Source of the DNA: Synechococcus sp. HK01-R
GTDB taxonomy: Bacteria; Cyanobacteriota; Cyanobacteriia; PCC-6307; Cyanobiaceae
Assembly (NCBI RefSeq): GCF_014217855.1
Contig: NZ_CP059059.1
Coordinates: 1,736,001 to 1,800,000 of the forward strand
Length of the DNA: 64,000 bases
Reading direction: 5' to 3'
Within the stretch, counting starts at the first letter, position 1, and every line of letters starts with the position of its first letter. Of the stretch, positions 34,211 through 41,413 are shown piece after piece. A program made the translations under genes and the position numbers. Below the pieces are notes generated by a model that made no database searches, was not told the DNA's origin, and saw nothing but the letters and a program-made list of their open reading frames with translations.

Positions 34211-35116
34211 TTAACGGTGGCGAAGCGTTTGCATCACAAGGCGATTGAGAAGTTGCATGCCGCCATTGATCAGAAGGTTGAGAAGGAGAAAGCTGAGCAA
34301 AAGGAGCAGGAACCCCTCGATTGCTCGCCCTGTCTGGGTGATGGACGTGTCACTCACGGCATAAAGATCGGCATAGCCAACGGCGATCGCCAGGGTGCTG
34401 TTCTTGGCCAAATTCAGATACTGGCTGCTTAGTCCTGGAAGGATGGCGGGCAGGGCCTGGGGCAGCACAATCCGCCTCAGGCCCATGCCCTCAGGTAAGC
34501 CCAGACTGCGAAAAGCCTCCCATTGCCCACGGGGAACGGCATCGAGACCACCGCGCACCACTTCGGCGATGGATGCGCCGCTGAAGACGGCCAGCCCGAC
34601 CAGAACCGCACAGAACTCCACACTGAGGGGGACTCCCAGCAGGCTGATTCCCTGGTTGGAGAGTCGAAACAGGAGCGGCAGAGGACTCATGGAGTCCGGA
34701 TTGGAGGGGAGTGCAAGAAAAGCGACGAAATACCAGAACAGCAGCTGAAGGACTAAGGGGATCTGCCGAATCAAGCCCACATACAGCGCTGCCAGGCCCC
34801 TGAGCAGGTGGTTGGAGCTGCGCCTTGCCGCTCCAGCGCTCACGCCGATCAGGGTGGCAGCCACCAGGCCTGCGCCAATCACCTTCAGGCTGTTCAACCA
34901 GCCCATCAGCAGGGCCCAGGCATAACTGTCAGATGGGCTGAAGGGCAGAGGATGTTCGGCCAGAGCGAAGCCGGCTGGACGGGTGAGCCAGCTGAAGCTG
35001 AGCCCCAGGCCAGTGCGAATCAGGTTGACGGTGAGGTTGTTCACCAAAACGCCCAGCAGGGTGAGAACTGCAAGCAGCACCACAGCCTGTAACCACCAGT
35101 GGCGAGGCCGTTTCAT
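34211..35116 (-). CDS. aapQ: polar amino acid ABC transporter permease (AapQ-like)
   Basis: The 301-residue membrane protein carries the His/Glu/Asp-type amino acid permease core: RGLAALYVGLIRQIPLVLQLLFWYF, FSGASIAEVVRGGLDAVPRGQWEAFRSLGLPEGMGLRRIVLPQALP with the EAA loop, and YLNLAKNSTLAIAVGYADLYAVSDTSI. Length fits the family. The start overlaps the stop of the binding-protein gene by 4 bases. It forms the channel with the AapM-like permease, the ATPase at 31925 providing energy. Confidence 0.93.
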   Translation of the reverse strand: MKRPRHWWLQAVVLLAVLTLLGVLVNNLTVNLIRTGLGLSFSWLTRPAGFALAEHPLPFSPSDSYAWALLMGWLNSLKVIGAGLVAATLIGVSAGAARRSSNHLLRGLAALYVGLIRQIPLVLQLLFWYFVAFLALPSNPDSMSPLPLLFRLSNQGISLLGVPLSVEFCAVLVGLAVFSGASIAEVVRGGLDAVPRGQWEAFRSLGLPEGMGLRRIVLPQALPAILPGLSSQYLNLAKNSTLAIAVGYADLYAVSDTSITQTGRAIEGFLLLLLSFLLLNLLINGGMQLLNRLVMQTLRHR

Positions 35117-36180
35117 TGGAAAGGGGGAGCGATCATCACGCCACCGTCTGCGGCAAGCCGATTGGGACCGCGGGGGATCGGTACCTGGCTGTTGTCTCCG
35201 AGATGGCGGCTGTAGATCTCGCCATAGTTGCCGGTGCGTTCGATCACCTTCACGACGAAATCATCGGGCAGTCCAAGTTTTTCGCCCAGGCCTCCGTCCA
35301 CCCCGAGAAACCGCCGTAGTCCGGTGAGCTCAGGTCTGCGTTTGGCCTCCTCGAGACGATTCAGCACATTCGCTTGGGTGATGCCTAACTCCTCAGCTGT
35401 GATCAGCGCGTACACAACCCAGCGCATCGCATCGGCGAGCCGTTGGTCTCCGCCAACAGACGCTGGGGCCAAAGGCTCCTTGCTGAGCACATCGTCGAGG
35501 ATGCGATGGCTTTGGGGATCGGCAAATCCGGAGCGAGCAGCAGCGAGTTGGGATCGATCGGAGGTCATGGCGCTGCAGCGGTCCTGCAGGTATCCCGCCA
35601 CGACTTGGTTCAGATCCTGGTATTTGATTGGCTTGTAGCTGATTCCTCGTACTTCGAAGGCGTCATTGAGGTTCTGTTCGGTTGTCGTACCCGAACCAAC
35701 ACAGATCGCTTGGTTAGCGAGATCTTCGAGCCGATTGATGCCACTGCTCGCTTTCACCATCAGTCCTTGTCCATCGTGGAAAACCACCGGTGCAAAGCTC
35801 AGGCCATTACCTCCGGCAGCATCGCGGCTCAAGTTGAAAGTCGTGTTGCGTGAGAGCAGGTCGATTTCTCCGGTGCGCAGGGCCGTAAACCGTTCGGGGG
35901 CGGTCAGAGGGCGAAACTCAACGCGTTGATCACCTGGTTCATTCGCTTCGCTTGGGATGAAGGCAGCGGCAAACGCGCGACATAGATCCACATCCAGGCC
36001 GGAATAGCTGCCATCGGCCTTCAGAAAGCTGAAGCCGGGGATCTTGCCGCTCACGCCGCAGCGCAGTGAGCCTCGCTGTCGGATCAGATCGAGTCGGGAG
36101 GCGCCCCCTTCGCCGAGGGTGGCGCAGGCACTCACCGACATCAACAAAGCGAGCAGGCCGATGCGCTTGCGAGTGGGCAT
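35113..36180 (-). CDS. aapJ: amino acid ABC transporter substrate-binding lipoprotein (AapJ-like)
   Basis: The 355-residue product starts with a lipoprotein signal (MPTRKRIGLLALLMSVSACATLG) whose lipobox ends at Cys19. The mature protein has the family blocks LRCGVSGKIPGFSFLKADGSYSGLDVDLCRAFAAA, RFTALRTGEIDLLSRNTTFNLSRDA, ICVGSGTTTEQNL and ERTGNYGEIYSRHLGD. It captures neutral or acidic polar amino acids in the periplasm for AapQM/AapP. It heads the operon, and its stop overlaps the permease start by 4 bases. Exact specificity cannot be read from the sequence. Confidence 0.93.
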   Translation of the reverse strand: MPTRKRIGLLALLMSVSACATLGEGGASRLDLIRQRGSLRCGVSGKIPGFSFLKADGSYSGLDVDLCRAFAAAFIPSEANEPGDQRVEFRPLTAPERFTALRTGEIDLLSRNTTFNLSRDAAGGNGLSFAPVVFHDGQGLMVKASSGINRLEDLANQAICVGSGTTTEQNLNDAFEVRGISYKPIKYQDLNQVVAGYLQDRCSAMTSDRSQLAAARSGFADPQSHRILDDVLSKEPLAPASVGGDQRLADAMRWVVYALITAEELGITQANVLNRLEEAKRRPELTGLRRFLGVDGGLGEKLGLPDDFVVKVIERTGNYGEIYSRHLGDNSQVPIPRGPNRLAADGGVMIAPPFQ

Positions 36181-36284
36181 GGCGCGGCAGGCTCAAGATC
36201 CGAAAAGTGTCTCAGATCGATTGGACTCGTGGTCAGCTCAGGCCAGTTTCCTTAGCGTCAACACTGCATCGCCGACAACCGCGG

Positions 36285-36608
36285 ATGGGGAATTGCCGTT
36301 GGTTGCTTGGTTTGTTCACAGCCGTCCAGGTGGGTTCCGTCTCCTTGCCCGTGCTGGCCTGGGACGAGGGTGCACGCGGCCTTTACAACAACAAAATGAC
36401 CCTCCTTCAGGTGCTGAAGGACGGAGCCGCGCAGCGTGCTGCCGACAGTGGTGACGTGGAAACCCTCTGTCTGTTGCTGAGCATCGGCAATGACGTGACC
36501 GAACGTTATCTCGCGCGCCAGCCCAAGGACGCCCAGATTCGTGATCGACTGAAGACGATGCGCAGAGACCTGGGACGCTGCCTCAGCTTGATGCAGCGAT
36601 CCCGTTGA
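36285..36608 (+). CDS. small exported hypothetical protein
   Basis: The 107-residue product has a signal peptide (MGNCRWLLGLFTAVQVGSVSLPVLAW) with cleavage likely near the last Ala, followed by a helical, charged domain: YNNKMTLLQVLKDGAAQRAADSGDVETLCLLLSIGNDVTERYLARQPKDAQ. Two Cys (in ETLCLLL and LGRCLSL) might form a disulfide. ATG 36285 was chosen; the frame upstream to 36066 overlaps the aapJ start region and lacks protein-like sequence. Divergent from aapJ across 104 bases. Function unknown; the family appears to be cyanobacterial. Confidence 0.65.
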   Translation: MGNCRWLLGLFTAVQVGSVSLPVLAWDEGARGLYNNKMTLLQVLKDGAAQRAADSGDVETLCLLLSIGNDVTERYLARQPKDAQIRDRLKTMRRDLGRCLSLMQRSR

Positions 36609-36649
36609 ACGGATCCGGGCGCCACGATGGGTGCAGTTGAGAGACTGCC

Positions 36650-36763
36650 ATGGATTCCGATCTCACCCTTCCGCTGTTGGGCGGTGGATTATTGATTTTG
36701 ATGATCGTGGCGGGCACGGTCGTGGTGCTGCTCAGACCGTCGGATACCCCTGATCCCGACTGA
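36650..36763 (+). CDS. 37-residue single-membrane-span protein
   Basis: A short frame from ATG 36650 to TGA 36761-36763 encodes a typical small membrane protein: an acidic N terminus (MDSDLTLP), one hydrophobic helix (LLGGGLLILMIVAGTVVVLL) and a short acidic tail (RPSDTPDPD). The pattern resembles small subunits of photosynthetic or other membrane complexes, but I do not recognise a known Psb, Psa, Pet or Ndh subunit. It starts 41 bases after the upstream secreted protein gene and is convergent with the SulP transporter gene. Confidence 0.55.
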   Translation: MDSDLTLPLLGGGLLILMIVAGTVVVLLRPSDTPDPD

Positions 36764-36771
36764 AGCATGGC

Positions 36772-38325
36772 TCAGCCGTGGGCGTTCTCCGCTTGGCTGC
36801 CGATCCGTTCAAAGAGGTTGAGGCTCTCTTGATTGAGGCCTTCCACGCGCACCTCGGAACCTCCCTTCTCCAGCTTTCGGATGAGCTGATTGAGGGCGCT
36901 GACGCCCGTCTGATCCCAGATGTGTGCATCAGAGAGATCGATGATGATCCTGGCAGGGTGGTCGTGAACATCGAAACCCTGCAGGAAATACACCTTGCTG
37001 ACGAAGAAGAGCTGACCGCTCACCACGTAGCGCCGCTCCTCAGGGCTGATCTGCTCGACTTCCACACGAATCACTTTCGCCACTTTGCGGCTGAACAGAA
37101 TGGCGGCAAGAGCAACGCCGGCAATGACTCCCAGGGCGAGGTTATGGGGGGTTGTGAGCATGGTGACGGCGAAGGTCATCAGCATCACCGCGGTGTCGCT
37201 TTTGGGAATCCGCAGCAGCTGGCGGAGACCGGCCATATCAGCGGTGCTCACAGCGATGCTGATCATCACTGCGACAAGGGCTGCCATCGGAATCTGTTCC
37301 AGCCAGGGGCGGCCCAGCAGGATCATGGCCATCAGGCTCACACCAGAAAACAGAGTCGAGAGTCGACCGCGGCCACCGTTTTCAATATTCATGACTGACT
37401 GGCCCACCAAGGCACAACCAGCCATCCCTCCGAAGAGTGAGGACACGATGTTGGCGATGCCTTGACCGCGCGCTTCTACGTTTTTGTTGGAGTTGGTGTC
37501 CGTCCGTTCGTCGAGGATGTCTTGAGTCAGGAAGGTTTCCATCAGACCCACCAGTGAGATCGCCAGCGCGGTCGGCAACACGAATCCAAACGTTTCCATG
37601 TTGAAGGGGACGCGTCCATCCGCAAGTGCTCCGAACGGCTGCTGAAGGAAGGGAAGTCCCTCTGGCAACTTGCCGAGACTTTGCACCGTGGGGATGTTCA
37701 GCTTCAGGCCAACGCTGATGGCCGTGAGCGCCACGATGGCCACCAGCTGTGCCGGAATCACCTTGGTGAGACGTGGAAGTCCATAGATGATGACGAGCCC
37801 CAGGACCACGAGTAACCAGATCAAGGGCAGTTGGCTTCCATGGGGAAGCAGGGAGCTGCTGTGCTCGACCGACTGGATTTCGCCGTAGTGAAGACTGATC
37901 CCCAGCTGGGGTAGTTGGGCCTGAACGATCAGAAGGGCCAGGGCATTCACGAAACCGCTCAACACTCCCTGGGGCACGAAGCGCATCTGATCAGCGAGTC
38001 GCAGGTACCCCCAGAGAACCTGAAACACCCCTGTGAGCAGACCGGCCACCAGCAGGTAAGTCAGGCCAAGGCCCTCACCTCTGGCGTTGCCGCTAGCAAC
38101 AAGCCCTGTCATCAACAGGGCTGTGGATCCTGTGGCTGAGGTGATCATCGCCGACCGCCCCCCCACGAGAGCGATCGTGATCGAGAGGCAGAAGGCACCG
38201 AAGAGGCCCACTTGGGGGTCCACACCTGCGATCCCTGAGAAGGCGATCGCCTCCGGGATCATCGCGAAGGCCACCACTAAGCCCGAGAGCAGTTCCGGAC
38301 CCGGCTGACTGAACCACTGCCTCAT
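36772..38325 (-). CDS. SulP-family anion transporter with STAS domain
   Basis: The 517-residue product has the SulP membrane domain (start: VVAFAMIPEAIAFSGIAGVDPQVGLFGAF, then ATGSTALLMTGLVASG, and QDILDERTDTNSNKNVEARGQGIANIVSSLFGGM) and a C-terminal STAS domain (RIIIDLSDAHIWDQTGVSALNQLIRKLEKGG). The family moves sulfate, bicarbonate or other anions, usually with sodium or protons. The sequence is not close to the BicA bicarbonate transporter as I remember it, so substrate is left open. It starts 30 bases downstream of the FAD oxidoreductase gene stop and may share its transcript. Confidence 0.9.
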   Translation of the reverse strand: MRQWFSQPGPELLSGLVVAFAMIPEAIAFSGIAGVDPQVGLFGAFCLSITIALVGGRSAMITSATGSTALLMTGLVASGNARGEGLGLTYLLVAGLLTGVFQVLWGYLRLADQMRFVPQGVLSGFVNALALLIVQAQLPQLGISLHYGEIQSVEHSSSLLPHGSQLPLIWLLVVLGLVIIYGLPRLTKVIPAQLVAIVALTAISVGLKLNIPTVQSLGKLPEGLPFLQQPFGALADGRVPFNMETFGFVLPTALAISLVGLMETFLTQDILDERTDTNSNKNVEARGQGIANIVSSLFGGMAGCALVGQSVMNIENGGRGRLSTLFSGVSLMAMILLGRPWLEQIPMAALVAVMISIAVSTADMAGLRQLLRIPKSDTAVMLMTFAVTMLTTPHNLALGVIAGVALAAILFSRKVAKVIRVEVEQISPEERRYVVSGQLFFVSKVYFLQGFDVHDHPARIIIDLSDAHIWDQTGVSALNQLIRKLEKGGSEVRVEGLNQESLNLFERIGSQAENAHG

Positions 38326-38355
38326 GACGGGGTCGCATCTGGCGCTGACCGTATC

Positions 38356-39588
38356 TCACAACCGTGGCAGCAGGGTGCGGGGATCGACGTCTCTCTTGAG
38401 TTCACGCAGCTGGGGAAGCCAGTCTTCGAAGGCCGCTTCCAGTTCCCGTTCATGCCAGGGCAGATGGTCATGCAATTGGGCGAGATGGACCCCTGGGCAG
38501 AGAGGGAGGAGCTGGTCGCGAACGGCTTCAAGCCAGTGGAGACTCCTCTTGCGTGCCTCTGCATCACCAGGAGGCCAGGCGGCTGTGATCCAGGGTTTCC
38601 AGTGCGCTGTTCTGTGCACAAAGGAGCTGGTCTCTGGCCTGACCTGCGCGGTGCACCCTCCCAGTTGCTGACCGGCAAAGCTGCAGCGGTGATCCGGTCG
38701 GTTTCCCATGAGTGGGACCAGGGTTTGGATGAGCTCTCTGCTGGCGGCTCCCCAGGCAGGGCCTAATAGACCCAGAACCTCCTGATCCCTGGCGGTTGGG
38801 CGCTCCGCTGATTGGGCAAGCTGTCCAAAGGCCGGCAGGGCCGCAAGCCCTGCCAACTGGCTGGCTTGGAGCGTTTCTATTCCGCCGATCCTGTCGTTCA
38901 GCCATCCTTCCAGGCTCATGACAGCCGCTCGGTCTTGGCTCAAGGCCACCACCAGCACTTCAATCCTCTCCGCCCAGAACCAGTGCAGGGCAATGCCTTC
39001 GGGCCAGTGTTCAGCCTCCTGGATCAGGGTGATTAACTGCTGGGGGCTGACCACGCCTCTGCCGATCTGCAAGGGCTGTAGGGGTGTGGTCATCATCGAG
39101 ATCGATGTCACGATCGCAAGGAAGGGGGCGGCTCCGAGCAGCGCTCGCCACTCCTTGGTCTGACCGTGTTTTGCTGCGCAGAGATCAAAGAGCTCGCCGC
39201 TCCCCCACACGCCGCTGATCGCTTGAATGCGATCGATGGCAAGACCTTGGCTGCGACTGAGAGGACTGATCCCCCCGGTGAGCCAATAGCCAGCACCGGG
39301 TAACCCCGACAGACCTGTGGGCAGTGAGCGCTTGTGAGCGTTCAGAACCGTTTGCACCTCGGCTGTGGTGAGACCGGTCTCCACGCGAACCGTGCCGCTG
39401 TTCTGATCCATGGCAATTCCTCTGAAATGCCTGCTGAGGTCAAGGGTCCAGTGGCCCGGAGCTGAGCAACGGCTTGAGGTTCCACCGCTTCGCACCAACA
39501 ACGGGCTTGGGCTCAAGTCCTGCTTTAGAAGGGTGGTGAGCTTCTCCGGTAAGGGCTGAAGAATGCGTTTGTTCGGCTCCTTGGTCAT
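38356..39588 (-). CDS. FAD-binding (PCMH-type) oxidoreductase
   Basis: The 410-residue product has the FAD-binding PCMH pattern, with LLVRSGGTSSRCSAPGHWTLDLSRHFRGIAMDQNSGTVRVETGLTTAEVQTVL, PTGLSGLPGAGYWLTGGISPLSRSQGLAIDRI and the C-terminal LPWHERELEAAFEDWLPQLRELKRDVDPRTLLPRL, close to the berberine-bridge-type ending. It oxidises an unknown small alcohol or sugar. No signal sequence or covalent His motif is obvious. It lies upstream of the SulP gene on the same strand and is divergent from the sirohydrochlorin chelatase gene across 36 bases. Confidence 0.82.
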   Translation of the reverse strand: MTKEPNKRILQPLPEKLTTLLKQDLSPSPLLVRSGGTSSRCSAPGHWTLDLSRHFRGIAMDQNSGTVRVETGLTTAEVQTVLNAHKRSLPTGLSGLPGAGYWLTGGISPLSRSQGLAIDRIQAISGVWGSGELFDLCAAKHGQTKEWRALLGAAPFLAIVTSISMMTTPLQPLQIGRGVVSPQQLITLIQEAEHWPEGIALHWFWAERIEVLVVALSQDRAAVMSLEGWLNDRIGGIETLQASQLAGLAALPAFGQLAQSAERPTARDQEVLGLLGPAWGAASRELIQTLVPLMGNRPDHRCSFAGQQLGGCTAQVRPETSSFVHRTAHWKPWITAAWPPGDAEARKRSLHWLEAVRDQLLPLCPGVHLAQLHDHLPWHERELEAAFEDWLPQLRELKRDVDPRTLLPRL

Positions 39589-39624
39589 GACTGGCGATAG
39601 GGTCCGGACAGGTGTTTTGCCGTT

Positions 39625-40755
39625 GTGACCCCATCGTTACCCGAACTGAAAGCCCAGGGCTATGGGGTGCTGATTTGCGGCCATGGCAGTCGCAACCGCC
39701 TGGCGGTGGAGGAATTTGCCCAGCTTGCTGAAGGACTGAGACCCAGGCTGGCAGGCATTCCCGTCGAGCATGGCTATCTGGAATTTGCGCGGCCGATCCT
39801 GCGCGATTCCCTCGATCGCTTGCGGGAGCAGGGTGTGCAACGGGTGCTCGCTGTGCCGGCGATGCTCTTCGCTGCGGGTCATGCCAAGAACGATATTCCG
39901 TCGGTGCTGAACACCTACAGCGCTGAAACCGGCCTCCCGATCGATTACGGGCGAGAACTTGGGGTGGATCGACTCATGATTGCAGCGGCTGGGGCCAGGA
40001 TCCGAGAAGCCCTGAATCAGGCCAGCCCCTTTCCACTCTCCGACACCCTCTTGGTGGTGGTTGGCCGTGGCTCCTCCGATCCCGATGCCAACTCCAATGT
40101 GGCCAAGGTCACGCGCATGTTGGTGGAGGGTTTTGGCTTCGGCTGGGGTGAAACGGTCTACTCCGGCGTCACATTCCCCTTGGTGGAACCTGGTCTCCGA
40201 CATGTGGTGCGACTCGGTTTCCGGCGGATCGTCGTCTTTCCTTATTTCCTGTTTTCAGGGGTGTTGGTGAGTCGCATTCGCCAGCACACGGATCTCGTGG
40301 CTGCGGACCATCCGGAAACGGAGTTCCTCTCCGCCTCTTATCTGGGGGACCATCCACTCGTGCTGGACACCTTCCTTGAGCGGGTCGCCGAGGTGCTCGG
40401 TGGCGAGGCTGTGATGAACTGCTCCCTGTGCAAATACCGCGCCCAGGTGCTGGGTTTTGAGGATGAGGTGGGGCTTGCTCAAGCGAGCCACCATCACCAC
40501 GTGGAGGGGCTGACCGATGGCTGCGACCTCTGCGAGCGTGAGTGCACCGGTGCCTGTCAGCCCGACGGTGTGCCGCTGCCGCTGGGCAGCTCAGCCAGCT
40601 CCCACGACCACAGCCATCAGCATGACCACAGCCATGGGCATGACCACAGCCACGACCATGGTCATCACCCCTATCCCCACGCGGAGCACCCTCTTGGCCC
40701 CAAAACCCTGCGCTCCGGGGCAACTAAGTATGAAGCGACTGATGCGGAAACCTGA
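39625..40755 (+). CDS. cbiX: sirohydrochlorin chelatase with His-rich tail and FeS-type motif
   Basis: The 376-residue product is a long CbiX-type chelatase that inserts a metal (Co or Fe) into sirohydrochlorin for cobalamin or siroheme. Two chelatase halves are visible: GVLICGHGSRN with catalytic His and later LLVVVGRGSSDPDANSN. FPYFLFSGVLVSRI is typical. The C-terminal part holds MNCSLCKYR, the MxCxxC motif of long-form CbiX that binds an iron-sulfur cluster, further Cys (CDLCERECTGACQ), and a His/Asp-rich run at about 325-360 for metal storage or delivery. The start is a GTG at 39625. It stands alone, divergent from the FAD oxidoreductase gene. Confidence 0.92.
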   Translation: MTPSLPELKAQGYGVLICGHGSRNRLAVEEFAQLAEGLRPRLAGIPVEHGYLEFARPILRDSLDRLREQGVQRVLAVPAMLFAAGHAKNDIPSVLNTYSAETGLPIDYGRELGVDRLMIAAAGARIREALNQASPFPLSDTLLVVVGRGSSDPDANSNVAKVTRMLVEGFGFGWGETVYSGVTFPLVEPGLRHVVRLGFRRIVVFPYFLFSGVLVSRIRQHTDLVAADHPETEFLSASYLGDHPLVLDTFLERVAEVLGGEAVMNCSLCKYRAQVLGFEDEVGLAQASHHHHVEGLTDGCDLCERECTGACQPDGVPLPLGSSASSHDHSHQHDHSHGHDHSHDHGHHPYPHAEHPLGPKTLRSGATKYEATDAET

Positions 40756-40803
40756 AGCAAACACCATCAAATGCGTCAGCTCAACCTTCTCAGTCTCGAG
40801 TGG

Positions 40804-40840
40804 GTCTCGTGAGACTTTTGGAGATAAGAAGGGCTTATCT
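40804..40840 (+). terminator. hairpins downstream of cbiX
   Basis: Two hairpins follow each other: GTCTC-GT-GAGAC with TTTT directly after (40804-40819), and AGATAAG-AAGGG-CTTATCT (40822-40840). Either could end the cbiX transcript 50 to 90 bases past its stop. T-runs are short, so termination strength is uncertain. Confidence 0.4.
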
Positions 40841-40866
40841 TTCCTCCTCGGGGCTCTTTTTGGAGT

Positions 40867-40898
40867 CGTTTTCCACAGTTTTGATCCCGTTTTCCACT
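40867..40898 (+). repeat. direct repeat CGTTTTCCAC, DnaA-box-like
   Basis: CGTTTTCCAC occurs at 40867-40876 and again at 40888-40897, exactly 21 bases apart start to start (two helical turns). The first copy continues as TTTTCCACA, the DnaA box reported for Synechococcus elongatus; the second continues as TTTTCCACT, one mismatch. No dnaA or dnaN gene is nearby in the window. Confidence 0.4.
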
Positions 40899-40978
40899 GA
40901 CCCTCCTGGTTGTTCTCAGTCACGATCTCGCCGTTGTGGTTTCTGGGCTTTGTGGCAACGGTCGCTTGACATTGCCTC

Positions 40979-41004
40979 GCCTCCGCCTAGGGCGGGGGCT
41001 TTTT
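40979..41004 (+). terminator. strong rho-independent terminator
   Basis: GCCTCCGCC and GGCGGGGGC form a 9-base stem (one G-T pair) around the loop TAG, followed by TTTTT at 41000-41004. It is on the plus strand, 224 bases after cbiX and 145 before the DUF2811 gene, so it ends either a long cbiX transcript or an unlisted small RNA from the gap. Confidence 0.7.
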
Positions 41005-41149
41005 GATTGGCAAGGCTCTGGGCGAACCCTGTCGCCGCAATGAGACTCGCCTGAGATTCGGTGGGTTGTTGGGGAGTGTGATCTTTTGACTGGGTCCCTT
41101 GTTTTGTGGCTTCCTAGGAGGGAAATCAAACCGACGCCAGAGGCGCTGC

Positions 41150-41413
41150 ATGGATAGGAATCATCTGGAACGCTGCGTGGAAGCAGGCGTTTCCGGAGAG
41201 GGCTCGGCCCCGGCGAGCTACGTCAGCATGGAGGCGGAAATTCCTGAAGTTCTCTACCGGGGGATGAAGGAGTTCATCGGAGCCCACCCCAATTGGGACC
41301 AATACAGAGTGATGAGCTCTGCTCTGGCTCATTTCCTCTTCCAGAACGGATGTGAGGACCGTGCTGTCGCAGAGCGATACCTCGACGATCTGTTCAGTCG
41401 TTCCCAGGCCTGA
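41150..41413 (+). CDS. DUF2811 family protein
   Basis: The 87-residue product contains the cyanobacterial DUF2811 core: SMEAEIPEVLYRGMKEFIGAHPNWDQYRVMSSALAHFLFQNG, followed by a C-terminal YLDDLF. The fold is small, helical and soluble; function unknown. ATG 41150 is preferred because homologues have residues before the EIPE block; the ATG at 41228 would be the minimal start. An AGGAGGG sequence lies about 25 bases before 41150, a little far for a ribosome binding site. The 3' end overlaps the convergent GMC oxidoreductase gene by 20 bases. Confidence 0.82.
   Translation: MDRNHLERCVEAGVSGEGSAPASYVSMEAEIPEVLYRGMKEFIGAHPNWDQYRVMSSALAHFLFQNGCEDRAVAERYLDDLFSRSQA

Larger units (their letters stand above)
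40756..41149. other. 394-base intergenic region with hairpins and DnaA-box-like repeats
   Basis: This is the second gap above 300 bases, between cbiX and the DUF2811 gene. It is less GC-rich than its surroundings. It contains a small hairpin GTCTC-GT-GAGAC followed by TTTT (40804-40819), a hairpin AGATAAG-AAGGG-CTTATCT (40822-40840), two DnaA-box-like sequences (40869-40898) and a strong terminator (40979-41004). Short open frames here look non-coding. A small RNA ending at the terminator is possible but has no recognisable family signature. Confidence 0.5.

Noticed and set aside
36772-38325. BicA bicarbonate transporter
   Set aside because: The first helices and substrate region do not follow the BicA sequence I remember; only SulP with STAS domain can be supported.
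40756-41149. Chromosome replication origin
   Set aside because: Only two DnaA-box-like sites, and neither dnaN nor dnaA nearby; an origin would need several more boxes.
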